The notes under the pieces are model-generated. The model did not search any database and had not been told where the DNA came from. It saw only the letters and a list, made by a program, of their open reading frames with translations. The position numbers and the translations under genes are program-made. 32,472 nucleotides of DNA from NCBI GenBank assembly GCA_944392255.1, contig CALXVY010000020.1:1-32472 (forward strand). Direction: 5' to 3'. How positions within the stretch are numbered: position 1 is the first letter of the stretch; each line of letters begins with the position of its first letter. Source of the stretch: an uncultured Alphaproteobacteria bacterium (GTDB taxonomy: Bacteria; Pseudomonadota; Alphaproteobacteria; RF32; CAG-239). Of this stretch, positions 22,802 to 29,820 are shown piece by piece.

Positions 22802-24696
22802 ATCAAATTTATGTCAAAACCAATTTCACCTCGGGACAATTATCCGACAAATTATATGGTCGAGGAGATTTGAGAATATATGAAAATGGCGCAAAAATAT
22901 TACAAAATGTGCAAATTCATCCAACCGGAGGAGTTTCCAGAAGAAAAGGTTTGCAATATATAGATGAAATTGGTCAGGAAGGGAGGTTAATTTCATTTGA
23001 GTTTAATACGGAGCAAACATATTTGCTTTGTTTTATTAACAAGAGTGTCAAAATTTATAAAGATAAAAAGCTAATATCAACTTTAACAACACCATGGAGT
23101 TTGGAGCAGTTGCACAAAATAAACTGGACGCAAAGTGCCGATACGTTGTTAATTGTTCATCCCGATGTGCCGCCGCAAGAAATCAGCCGTAATAATAATG
23201 AAGTATGGAAAATTTCCGAATGGGAATTTTATCAAAAAGAGGGGCAAGTTTTTTGTCCTTATTATAATTTTTATCAAAATAAAGTTACGTTAAAACCGAG
23301 TGATAGAGATGGCAGCATAAGCATAACAACGGGTTCAGATGTGTTTAATCAAAATTATGTTGGCGTGCGTTTAAAAATAAATGAAGGAGAGGTAGAAATC
23401 ACCTCGGTTACAGATGCCAGAAATTGCAAGGCTAATGTGAGCAAAAATTTAAGCAATGCAAATGAGACAACCGAATGGGAGGAACAAGCTTTTTCTAAAG
23501 TTCGTGGCTATCCAAACTCGGTAACATTTCATCAAGACAGAATGGTTATCGGTGGCTCAAAGTCTTTACCCAATCATTTGTGGTTATCAAAGTCGTCAGA
23601 TTTGTTCAATTTTGATATAGGAACGGGCTTAGATGATGAGGCAATAGATTTTGCTATTTTGTCAGATCAGGTAAATGCCATATTAAATGTGGTGTCAACC
23701 AGACATTTGCTGGTTTTTACCACCGGTGCGGAATGGATGGTTTCGGGAGAGCCTTTGACCCCGAGTAGCATAAAGCTTAACCGACAAACCAATATCGGAA
23801 CCTATGCCAAATATTCTCTTCCACCGCAAAATGTAGATGGCGCCACATTGTTTATATCGCAAAACGGCAAACAATTGCGCGAGTTTTTATATGCTGATGT
23901 AGAGCAAGCCTATCAAGCCAAAGACTTAACTTTGCTTTCTGACGAAATCATAAATAAGCCGATAGATTGCGTCTATTTCCAAGATGACAGCATTTTATAT
24001 CTGATTTTAGAAGACGGAAGCATCTCTTGCTTAACCTCATATCGCACGGAAGAAGTTAATGCTTGGAGCAAATTTGTCACGGCAGGCAAATTTATTTCCT
24101 GCGCCGTCATCGGCAATGAAATATATTTTTTGGTTAAAAGAGATGAAAAATATTTTTTGGAGACTTTTTCAGAAAATATGTATGTCGATTGTGGAAAAAT
24201 ATTGAGTTCAGACATGGCGCAAAAAGTTTGGCAAGGTTTGGAATATTTAGACGGGAAAACGGTTTCGGTTGTGGCAGATAAATTCACGGTTGGAGAAACA
24301 GAAGTCGCAGACGGACAAATTGAACTCCAAGATGAAGCAAAAGAAATAAGCATTGGTTTGCCGTATGAACATATCATTGAACCATTGCCGTTTATGGTGG
24401 ATTCGGCAAAACCATATCCCCCTAAAGCATATCGTCTGATTCATGGAGCATTTCGCATAATCAATTCAAAATCTCTGCGCTTAAATTTTGGTAACGGCTA
24501 TTTTGACGTGCCGTTAAAGAAAATGCATCGAGATCAAATTTTAGATTCGCCGCCGAATGAGTTTTGCGGAGATGTTGAGTTGCGCTCTATCGGATGGATA
24601 AGAGATGTTCAACAACCAATGTGGAGCATTAAGAGCAGTGTTCCATGCTCGTTTATGCTTTTATCAGCAGCAATAGAAATTAAAACCAAAGATTAA
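22798..24696 (+). CDS. Tail tubular protein B-like (tail nozzle)
   Basis: A 632-residue protein that begins MNQIYVKTNFTSGQLSDKLY and continues GRGDLRIYENGAKILQNVQI, HPTGGVSRRKGLQYIDEIGQ, the unmistakable opening of T7 gp12-like nozzle proteins. VRGYPNSVTFHQDRMVIGGS (about 237-256) is another family hallmark. It is shorter than T7 gp12 (794) but complete at both ends. It should form the tip of the short tail and, in most podoviruses, dock the fibres. No fibre gene follows here, which is odd. Confidence 0.9.
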   Translation: MNQIYVKTNFTSGQLSDKLYGRGDLRIYENGAKILQNVQIHPTGGVSRRKGLQYIDEIGQEGRLISFEFNTEQTYLLCFINKSVKIYKDKKLISTLTTPWSLEQLHKINWTQSADTLLIVHPDVPPQEISRNNNEVWKISEWEFYQKEGQVFCPYYNFYQNKVTLKPSDRDGSISITTGSDVFNQNYVGVRLKINEGEVEITSVTDARNCKANVSKNLSNANETTEWEEQAFSKVRGYPNSVTFHQDRMVIGGSKSLPNHLWLSKSSDLFNFDIGTGLDDEAIDFAILSDQVNAILNVVSTRHLLVFTTGAEWMVSGEPLTPSSIKLNRQTNIGTYAKYSLPPQNVDGATLFISQNGKQLREFLYADVEQAYQAKDLTLLSDEIINKPIDCVYFQDDSILYLILEDGSISCLTSYRTEEVNAWSKFVTAGKFISCAVIGNEIYFLVKRDEKYFLETFSENMYVDCGKILSSDMAQKVWQGLEYLDGKTVSVVADKFTVGETEVADGQIELQDEAKEISIGLPYEHIIEPLPFMVDSAKPYPPKAYRLIHGAFRIINSKSLRLNFGNGYFDVPLKKMHRDQILDSPPNEFCGDVELRSIGWIRDVQQPMWSIKSSVPCSFMLLSAAIEIKTKD

Positions 24697-24711
24697 AGAA
24701 AGGAGAAAACA

Positions 24712-25080
24712 ATGGGCGGAATAGAAACGGCAGTAGGCGTAGGATTAAGTGCCGTCAATTTGCTCAATGAGGCAAACAACCAAAATAAGCAATTAAAACA
24801 AATGCAAAAAGAATATCAATATAACCAGAAAAAAAGAAAAAATCTGTTGAACGAGCAGTTGGCAAGCAGACGAGCCGGTTTGAGCGCCATGGGTTTAAGT
24901 TCAAGCAAATCAGCCGCGGCCGTACAGCAAAGAGAAGCTAAAGAAGGTTATGATGAGTTGCAATATAACAATGATAATTTTGATTATAACTACTCGCAAA
25001 AATACCGAGATAAAGAAAACAATCTGAATCAGGGTTTACTTGATTCGATATGGGGAACAACCGGAAAAATCATAAAATAG
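24712..25080 (+). CDS. Small internal-virion-like protein
   Basis: This 122-residue protein has a Gly/Val-rich N-terminus (MGGIETAVGVGLSAVNLLNE), a Gln/Lys/Asn-rich helix (about 22-50), and LASRRAGLSAMGLSSSKSAA (about 50-69). Similar L-A-x-x-R-A-x-x-x-A-x-G patterns occur in small internal or ejection proteins located after the nozzle gene of podoviruses (T7 gp14 position). It may be an ejected core protein or a tail component. The large internal core proteins (gp15/gp16 type) that usually follow are absent. The function is inferred from position. Confidence 0.6.
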   Translation: MGGIETAVGVGLSAVNLLNEANNQNKQLKQMQKEYQYNQKKRKNLLNEQLASRRAGLSAMGLSSSKSAAAVQQREAKEGYDELQYNNDNFDYNYSQKYRDKENNLNQGLLDSIWGTTGKIIK

Positions 25081-25092
25081 GAGAAAAGAAAA

Positions 25093-25287
25093 ATGCCAAG
25101 AACAAAAACAACATATAAAGAAAAAAGACAAAAAGCCTATGAAAAAAGTTTGCCGATTGGAGAGCAGCTTGATGCTATTTTGAAAGCTTTTGACATGGTT
25201 TTGCAAGATGGCGGTGATTTACCCTATGAACTGATTGATGTGATTGAAAAATGGCAAGCCATCAAGTTCAAATATCCCAAGGTTTAA
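25093..25287 (+). CDS. Small phage protein, last gene of the cassette
   Basis: A 64-residue protein with a basic N-terminus (MPRTKTTYKEKRQKAYEKSL), then PIGEQLDAILKAFDM (about 21-35) and a C-terminal VIEKWQAIKFKYPKV. The P-I-G-E-Q-L-D-A motif resembles short tail-associated phage proteins that I recall as XkdW-like or unannotated, so the family is uncertain. It has a good ribosome-binding site (GGAG) and is followed immediately by a strong terminator, which marks the end of the cassette. Confidence 0.65.
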   Translation: MPRTKTTYKEKRQKAYEKSLPIGEQLDAILKAFDMVLQDGGDLPYELIDVIEKWQAIKFKYPKV

Positions 25288-25290
25288 AAA

Positions 25291-25320
25291 CAGGCAGGTT
25301 AATCCTGCCTGAATTTTTTT
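25291..25320 (+). terminator. Intrinsic terminator ending the particle cassette
   Basis: CAGGCAGG (25291-25298), a 5-base loop and CCTGCCTG (25304-25311), then AA and a run of T from 25314. A perfect 8-bp GC-rich stem placed 3 bases after the last cassette stop codon. Confidence 0.92.
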
Positions 25321-25323
25321 ATA

Positions 25324-25351
25324 TTGCCTTTTATTTAATTTTTATTATCTT
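25324..25351 (+). promoter_or_regulatory. Putative promoter of the small membrane protein gene
   Basis: TTGCCT (25324-25329), a 16-base spacer and TATCTT (25346-25351) lie between the cassette terminator and the next ATG at 25371. The -35 is good and the -10 moderate. It would restart transcription after the cassette. Confidence 0.35.
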
Positions 25352-25370
25352 GAAATAAAAAGAGGATATC

Positions 25371-25631
25371 ATGAAGAAGATAATATTTTTCATAATTGGT
25401 TTTTTTATTGTTCCCATGATTATGGGTGGGATAACGGCGTTTGTCTTCAATCCGCAAGACTATGAGCTATATGCTGGTTTTTGGGGATGTGTTTATCTAC
25501 TCATATATATAATATTCCCGCTCTTGTATCGCCCAAAAATCAAACAAAAGATGAATAAATCAGCATTTTATGCGCTGGTATATGCCATATTGTTTACCCT
25601 CACAGGCATTTGTTTAATCTATTTCAATTAA
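25371..25631 (+). CDS. Small inner-membrane protein, three predicted TM segments
   Basis: An 86-residue hydrophobic protein. Membrane segments are visible at about residues 4-25, 34-53 and 65-84; the loops are short (FNPQDYELYAGF and YRPKIKQKMNKSA). Basic residues in the second loop suggest that loop is cytoplasmic. The ribosome-binding site AGAGG is 7 bases before the ATG. It lies beyond the cassette terminator and has a promoter of its own, so it is more likely a host or accessory gene than a virion component. I recognise no family. The structured RNA candidate begins about 25 bases after its stop. Confidence 0.65.
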   Translation: MKKIIFFIIGFFIVPMIMGGITAFVFNPQDYELYAGFWGCVYLLIYIIFPLLYRPKIKQKMNKSAFYALVYAILFTLTGICLIYFN

Positions 25632-25656
25632 AAATTCATTTTCTCTCCATACAAGG

Positions 25657-25838
25657 CACATAAGCCTCCGCCAAAAATTATGTGTGTTCGCGGCACGGAC
25701 AGCTCGGCCATCTAACTGATGCGGTCAAGCTGGCTTTTTTGCCTGAACAAGGCATCATCACTCCGCCAAGAATGGAGGGAGCAGCGTGGATTCAAGGTGC
25801 TGCAAGAGAGGCAATCAAACTTTTGCCGTCGAACACGC
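25657..25838 (+). ncRNA. Candidate structured RNA or riboswitch-like leader, class unknown
   Basis: This protein-free stretch is unusually structured. CACATAA (25657-25663) pairs with TTATGTG (25678-25684). GTGTTCGCGGC (25684-25694) pairs with GCCGTCGAACAC (25825-25836) as an 11-bp closing stem with one bulged U. Inside are hairpins CAGCT/AGCTG with GGCCATC/GATGCGGTC (25700-25732), TGCCT/AGGCA (25740-25754) and GCAGC/GCTGC (about 25781-25803). The first two stems share base 25684, so they cannot both form fully. The 3' strand of the closing stem is also the first arm of a terminator. I find no consensus of tmRNA, SRP RNA, RNase P or a common riboswitch; 6S RNA cannot be excluded by eye. A 64-codon frame across it (from 25682) has no ribosome-binding site and is not convincing. 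Confidence 0.5.
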
Positions 25839-25860
25839 CGTGTTCGTTTACGTTTTTTTT
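25830..25860 (+). terminator. Terminator overlapping the closing stem of the structured RNA
   Basis: CGAACA (25830-25835), loop CGCCG, TGTTCG (25841-25846), then TTTACG and eight T (25853-25860). The first arm is also used by the closing stem of the RNA (25684-25836), so the two structures exclude each other, as in transcription-attenuating riboswitches. Confidence 0.65.
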
Positions 25861-25909
25861 AGAAAATTGGCATTAAAGTAACGCGAAAGAAAAAGACGGA
25901 TTCGTAAAG

Positions 25910-26626
25910 ATGCTGAATACCATAAATGAAGAGATAGTTTACGTAAACGGACAACCACAAAGATTGATAATTTTTTTGCATGGTTATATTGATAATGCCG
26001 ACTATTTAGAAGGAAAATTGCAACATTTTATCAAAGCCTTTGATAACACGGCAATTCATTTACCGCAAGCACCTATTTGCTGTGAAGTTTTGGAAGACAA
26101 ACGCCAATGGTATTCCATGCACAGGTTCGATCCCAATGATGAAAGAAAAACCGTTCCGACCATGCATGAATGTGTAGACATCTACAACAAAATGACATTG
26201 GGGTTGGAAGAAGCTTTTTCATACCTCAATGATTATATTGACCAGTGTTTGAATGAATACCAATTAGAAGATAAAGACTTATATTTGTGTGGTTTTTCTC
26301 AAGGGGCAATGCTGGCAATTTATACATCTTTAATGAGAGATAAAAAAATTGGCGGTTGTATTAGTTTCAGCGGAATTATAGCTGGACACAAATTTTTGGA
26401 GAAGCATGCTCAATCAACGCCGGACGCGCTTTTAATTCATGGCAATGCAGATAACTTGGTGCGTTTTGAGGCCTTGGATTTTACCAAAACAGAGTTAGAA
26501 AAACTAGGTTCTAATGTCGAGACCTACGTTGTTAACGGTGGTCAGCATCGCATTAGTGAAGATGGCTTGGATGTCGCCGCCGATTTTATTATGAAGCATA
26601 ATTTAAATCAGCAAAAAATTGCTTAA
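25910..26626 (+). CDS. Alpha/beta-hydrolase, phospholipase/carboxylesterase family
   Basis: This 238-residue cytosolic hydrolase matches the Abhydrolase_2 (YpfH/EstB-like) family. LIIFLHGYIDNADYL (19-33) is the oxyanion-hole region, Ser130 of CGFSQGAM is the nucleophile, Asp181 (HGNADNLV) and His213 (GGQHRIS) complete the triad. All are present, so it should be active. LPQAP (about 51-55) is also a family signature. The natural substrate of these enzymes is usually unknown. It starts 50 bases after the terminator of the structured RNA, with only a weak ribosome-binding site, and may be under its control. Its stop codon overlaps the stop of the convergent binding-protein gene by 3 bases. Confidence 0.87.
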   Translation: MLNTINEEIVYVNGQPQRLIIFLHGYIDNADYLEGKLQHFIKAFDNTAIHLPQAPICCEVLEDKRQWYSMHRFDPNDERKTVPTMHECVDIYNKMTLGLEEAFSYLNDYIDQCLNEYQLEDKDLYLCGFSQGAMLAIYTSLMRDKKIGGCISFSGIIAGHKFLEKHAQSTPDALLIHGNADNLVRFEALDFTKTELEKLGSNVETYVVNGGQHRISEDGLDVAADFIMKHNLNQQKIA

Positions 26627-27642
26627 TAAAAATTTTCAGTTCCGAGCAAACCACCATTTTTAATCAGATTATTTTTCCCGCGTTCAATTTGAAACTCGGA
26701 GAGATTTCCTAAATTTTTTTCATAAATTTCGCCATAATTTCCAAGTTCGCGTAACACGAGGGGAACCCAAGAAGGATTTAATTCGAATTTTTCCCACAAA
26801 TCGGGAGTATAACCGAGCAAATTTTTAAGAGATGTGTCATTAATGCCAATAAAAATATTTACATTTTGAGAAGTGATATCTTGTTCTTCAGCCAAACGCA
26901 AAGCATTGACAATCCATTTTATAGATTTTGCCAGTTTGATATTAGATGACAAGACCTGAATATAAATAGGATTTTCGGCAATAACTTCAGGAAGAAGCTC
27001 AATTTGAATATTGGCATTATTCATCTGTTTAACCATATTTTTCAAATATAGCTCATTGCCGGTATAAAGGTCGCAACGTTTAAGTAAAAAAGCTTCTTTA
27101 GCGCGAGCTTCATCTTTGAAGTAAAGTGTTTTTAAGTCCAATCCGTATTTGTCATTAAAACTTTGAAAAACAAAATAATCCGTATTGTCAGGCACAATAC
27201 AAATTTTCTTTCCTTTAAAATCTTTCATTGATGTTGCATTATTATTCTTATGAGCCAAAAACATTTGACGAGTATAATAAAGCAAAGCAGCTTGAGTTAT
27301 AGGATTTTCAATATCACTGGAGGCACTTCCGGGAGTTTCTCCAAGCATAACATCAATTTTATTTTGCAACAGAGCATCATTGATCTGATAGGGTTTCACG
27401 TCCACAAGTTTAAATTTGTCGGTTCGTCCGAAAATAGCCGCCGAGAGTACACGGCAAATATCAGCATCAATACCGTGCCAATATCCGTTTTCATCTTTGT
27501 AGGCATAAGTTTTTGCATTAAGATTAGTGCCACAACGAACTTCTCCATGCGATTTTATGGTACGCCAACCATTATCAACAGCCCAAGAATTTGTGGTCCA
27601 AAGACAAGATAAAAAGCACACAAAGAAAAACTTTAGTTTCAT
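26623..27642 (-). CDS. AapJ-like amino-acid ABC transporter substrate-binding protein
   Basis: This periplasmic solute-binding protein (family 3) resembles AapJ/BztA of the general L-amino-acid transporter. The ATG at 27642 (339 residues) gives a proper signal peptide MKLKFFFVCFLSCLWTTNSWA; a TTG 12 bases upstream adds a few residues but is less likely. SHGEVRCGTNL, GYWHGIDADICRVLSAAIFG (about 54-73) and YTRQMFLAHKNN are typical family-3 binding-site regions. LGNYGEIYEKNLG near the end fits AapJ. No permease or ATPase gene is next to it, so in this window it is an orphan; it could feed a transporter encoded elsewhere or act as a sensor. Confidence 0.82.
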   Translation of the reverse strand: MKLKFFFVCFLSCLWTTNSWAVDNGWRTIKSHGEVRCGTNLNAKTYAYKDENGYWHGIDADICRVLSAAIFGRTDKFKLVDVKPYQINDALLQNKIDVMLGETPGSASSDIENPITQAALLYYTRQMFLAHKNNNATSMKDFKGKKICIVPDNTDYFVFQSFNDKYGLDLKTLYFKDEARAKEAFLLKRCDLYTGNELYLKNMVKQMNNANIQIELLPEVIAENPIYIQVLSSNIKLAKSIKWIVNALRLAEEQDITSQNVNIFIGINDTSLKNLLGYTPDLWEKFELNPSWVPLVLRELGNYGEIYEKNLGNLSEFQIERGKNNLIKNGGLLGTENFY

Positions 27643-27703
27643 TTTTTTAACCAATTGATGTTATAATTACAATAAAATTAAGAACAATATAGGATATATT
27701 TAA

Positions 27704-28369
27704 ATGAAAAGTAAGTATTTTTTACAACTTATTATCGTTTGTTTTTGTTTTATAAGTTTTTCGGCGCACGCAATAGCCCCCAAGCCGCAAGAAGCAATAT
27801 CTTGGTCAGAAGATAAAGGAAATTTGTTGCTTCAGACGTTTCAAGAAAAAAATCTGGCACAAAAATATCAAGATTTAGATAATTTGTTCTTAAATTATGT
27901 TGATTTGGAATATATCGGCAAATTTGTCATCGGCAAATATTGGAAAGAGATGAGCAAAGAACAACAGCAAGAATATTTATCCTTATTCAAGCGCTATGCA
28001 TTAGCCGCATACAAAGGATTCCCGCTTACTTTTCAATATCCGATAACCTTTAGCATTAACAATGCCATTGTCTCAAGGACATATACGGAAGTTTTTGCCA
28101 CCATAGATTTGGGCGGCAATTTTCAGAGTAAAGAAAATCAGGAACAAAAAATCAATGTCATCTTTCGTTTGGTGCAAAATGCCAAAGGTATCAAAATCAT
28201 AGATTTGAAACTTGCTGAAAGCAGCTTAATATTATCATATCGCAATCGTTTTTATCAAATGGTTGGCGAAGCGGAAGGCGATATGACATGGTTTTTAGAG
28301 GATTTTGCCACCATGGTAACTTCCACCGAAAAGAGCAATCAACAAAAATTGGAAGAAAGTCAGCAATAA
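27704..28369 (+). CDS. MlaC/Ttg2D-like periplasmic phospholipid carrier
   Basis: A 221-residue protein with a signal peptide (about 1-23, ending AHA) and the MlaC/Ttg2 fold: LDNLFLNYVDLEYIGKFVIG (about 57-76), YWKEMSKEQQQEYLSLFKRY (about 78-97) and a beta-rich half with VIFRLVQNAKGIKIIDLKLA. MlaC carries phospholipids between the outer-membrane MlaA complex and the inner-membrane MlaFEDB transporter. No other mla gene is next to it here. The gene is divergent from the AapJ-like gene across about 60 bases, with a TATAAT at 27662-27667 as possible -10 and an AGGA ribosome-binding site 9 bases before the ATG. The gene symbol is left empty because the assignment is to the family rather than to mlaC proper. 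Confidence 0.82.
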   Translation: MKSKYFLQLIIVCFCFISFSAHAIAPKPQEAISWSEDKGNLLLQTFQEKNLAQKYQDLDNLFLNYVDLEYIGKFVIGKYWKEMSKEQQQEYLSLFKRYALAAYKGFPLTFQYPITFSINNAIVSRTYTEVFATIDLGGNFQSKENQEQKINVIFRLVQNAKGIKIIDLKLAESSLILSYRNRFYQMVGEAEGDMTWFLEDFATMVTSTEKSNQQKLEESQQ

Positions 28370-28394
28370 AAAGCAAGATTCTTGCAAAATAACC

Positions 28395-28421
28395 TTGAAT
28401 TTATAAAGAGAAACTTATAAT
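28395..28421 (+). promoter_or_regulatory. Putative promoter of gltX-cysS
   Basis: TTGAAT (28395-28400), a 15-base spacer and a perfect TATAAT (28416-28421) lie 46 bases before the gltX start. The spacer is a little short, but it is the only good match between the MlaC-like gene and gltX. Confidence 0.45.
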
Positions 28422-28466
28422 ATCGGCTTTAGTTTTTTAATAATAATTAAAGTGGATATTTGAGTT

Positions 28467-29789
28467 ATGAGTGAAATAAAAGTCAGATTTGCCCCAAGTC
28501 CAACAGGTTATATGCACATTGGCAACACCAGAACGGCATTATTCAACTGGTTGTTAGCCAAAAAGTTGGGCGGCAAGTTTATGCTCCGTATTGATGATAC
28601 CGACAAGTTGCGTTCTAAAGAAGAATATGAGCTTTCTTTAAGAGATTCGTTAAAATGGCTTGGTCTGGTTTGGGAAGAAGAGGCCAGACAATCTGCCCGT
28701 TTTGATAGATACAACGAAGTTGTAGAACAATTGAAAAAAGAAGGCCGCATTTATGCTTGTTATGAAACGGCGGAAGAATTGGAGTTTATGCGCAAACGCC
28801 TGATGAATAAAGGCTTGCCTCCGATTTATGATCGTTCGGCTTTGAAATTGACGGCAGAACAAATTGCCGCTTATGAAAAAGAAGGTCGCAAGCCGCACTA
28901 TCGTTTCAAACTCGTTGACGGCGAGATTAAGTGGAATGATATGGTTCGTGGCGAAGTTAAATATGAAGCCAAAAATTTGAGCGACCCGATTATTATCAGA
29001 GAAGACGGCAGCTTTTTGTATCACTTGCCATCGGTCATTGATGACCATGATTTTGGCATCACTCACATTATCCGTGGTGAAGACCATGTAACCAATACCG
29101 CATCTCAAGTTCAAATGTTTGAAGCTTTGGGCGGCATTGTTCCGACATTTGGCCACTTGCCGTTGTTAACCGGTAAAGAAGGAAAATTGTCCAAACGTTT
29201 GGGCAGCTTGGGTGTGAGAGAATTGAAGGCTGAGGGCATTGAGCCAATGGCCATTAGCTCTTTCTTGGCAAAATTGGGCACATCTGAAAGCATTGAGCCG
29301 TTTTATGATTTGGAAAGCTTGGCAAAATCTTTGGATTTGAGCAAAATCGGCCGTTCTCAGCCTAAATTTGATGTTGAAGAATTGGAAACTTTCAATACCA
29401 AATTCATTCACAGCGCACCTTATGAATATGTAAAAGGTCGCATTGATGCCGATGAAAACTTCTGGAATGCCGTTAAAGGTAATTTGACCTTTGTCAAAGA
29501 TATTACCGCATGGGAAGATATTTGCCATAAAGAAGTTAAACCGGTAATTGAAGATTCTGCATTAACCGAAGCCGCAGCCGATTTGTTGCCGGCAGAACCT
29601 TGGAATGAAGAAACCTTCAATCTTTGGGTAAATGAAGTCAAGGCCAAAACCGGTAAAAAAGGCAAAGATTTGTTCCACCCGATTAGAAAAGCATTAACCG
29701 CTCAAGAAAACGGACCGGAACTCAAAATCTTGATGCCTTTGATGGGCAGAGCCAAAGCCTATAAGAGATTAAAAGGCGAAGCCGCATAA
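28467..29789 (+). CDS. gltX: Glutamyl-tRNA synthetase
   Basis: This class I synthetase charges tRNA(Glu), and in many alphaproteobacteria one of two GluRS copies also mischarges tRNA(Gln) for GatCAB. The 440 residues show VRFAPSPTGYMHIGNTRTAL with the HIGH-type motif HIGN (17-20), the Glu-binding RIDDTD region (41-46), RGEDHVTNTA (203-212) and the KMSKS-type motif KLSKR (240-244). The C-terminal anticodon-binding half is present. It is slightly shorter than typical E. coli-like GluRS. It begins behind a weak ribosome-binding site and precedes cysS by 31 bases, so the two are one operon. Whether it is the discriminating form cannot be decided here. Confidence 0.95.
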   Translation: MSEIKVRFAPSPTGYMHIGNTRTALFNWLLAKKLGGKFMLRIDDTDKLRSKEEYELSLRDSLKWLGLVWEEEARQSARFDRYNEVVEQLKKEGRIYACYETAEELEFMRKRLMNKGLPPIYDRSALKLTAEQIAAYEKEGRKPHYRFKLVDGEIKWNDMVRGEVKYEAKNLSDPIIIREDGSFLYHLPSVIDDHDFGITHIIRGEDHVTNTASQVQMFEALGGIVPTFGHLPLLTGKEGKLSKRLGSLGVRELKAEGIEPMAISSFLAKLGTSESIEPFYDLESLAKSLDLSKIGRSQPKFDVEELETFNTKFIHSAPYEYVKGRIDADENFWNAVKGNLTFVKDITAWEDICHKEVKPVIEDSALTEAAADLLPAEPWNEETFNLWVNEVKAKTGKKGKDLFHPIRKALTAQENGPELKILMPLMGRAKAYKRLKGEAA

Positions 29790-29820
29790 TTTAACATAAC
29801 TAGAATAAAGGAGAAAAATC

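Noticed and set aside
14100..25700. attL/attR direct repeats flanking the particle cassette
   Set aside because: I compared the edges by eye and found no convincing repeat, and there is no integrase or tRNA gene at either side.
25640..25860. SRP RNA, tmRNA or RNase P RNA
   Set aside because: The GGAA-tetraloop region of SRP RNA, the tag frame of tmRNA and the GAGGAAAGUCC element of RNase P are not visible.
25682..25876. 64-codon open frame across the structured RNA region
   Set aside because: No ribosome-binding site before its ATG, the encoded residues resemble no family, and the DNA is explained better by long base-paired stems and a terminator.
28375..28389. Terminator at GCAAGATTCTTGC after the MlaC-like gene
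   Set aside because: The stem is only 5 bp with a 3-base loop and no T-tract follows in the direction of the gene.
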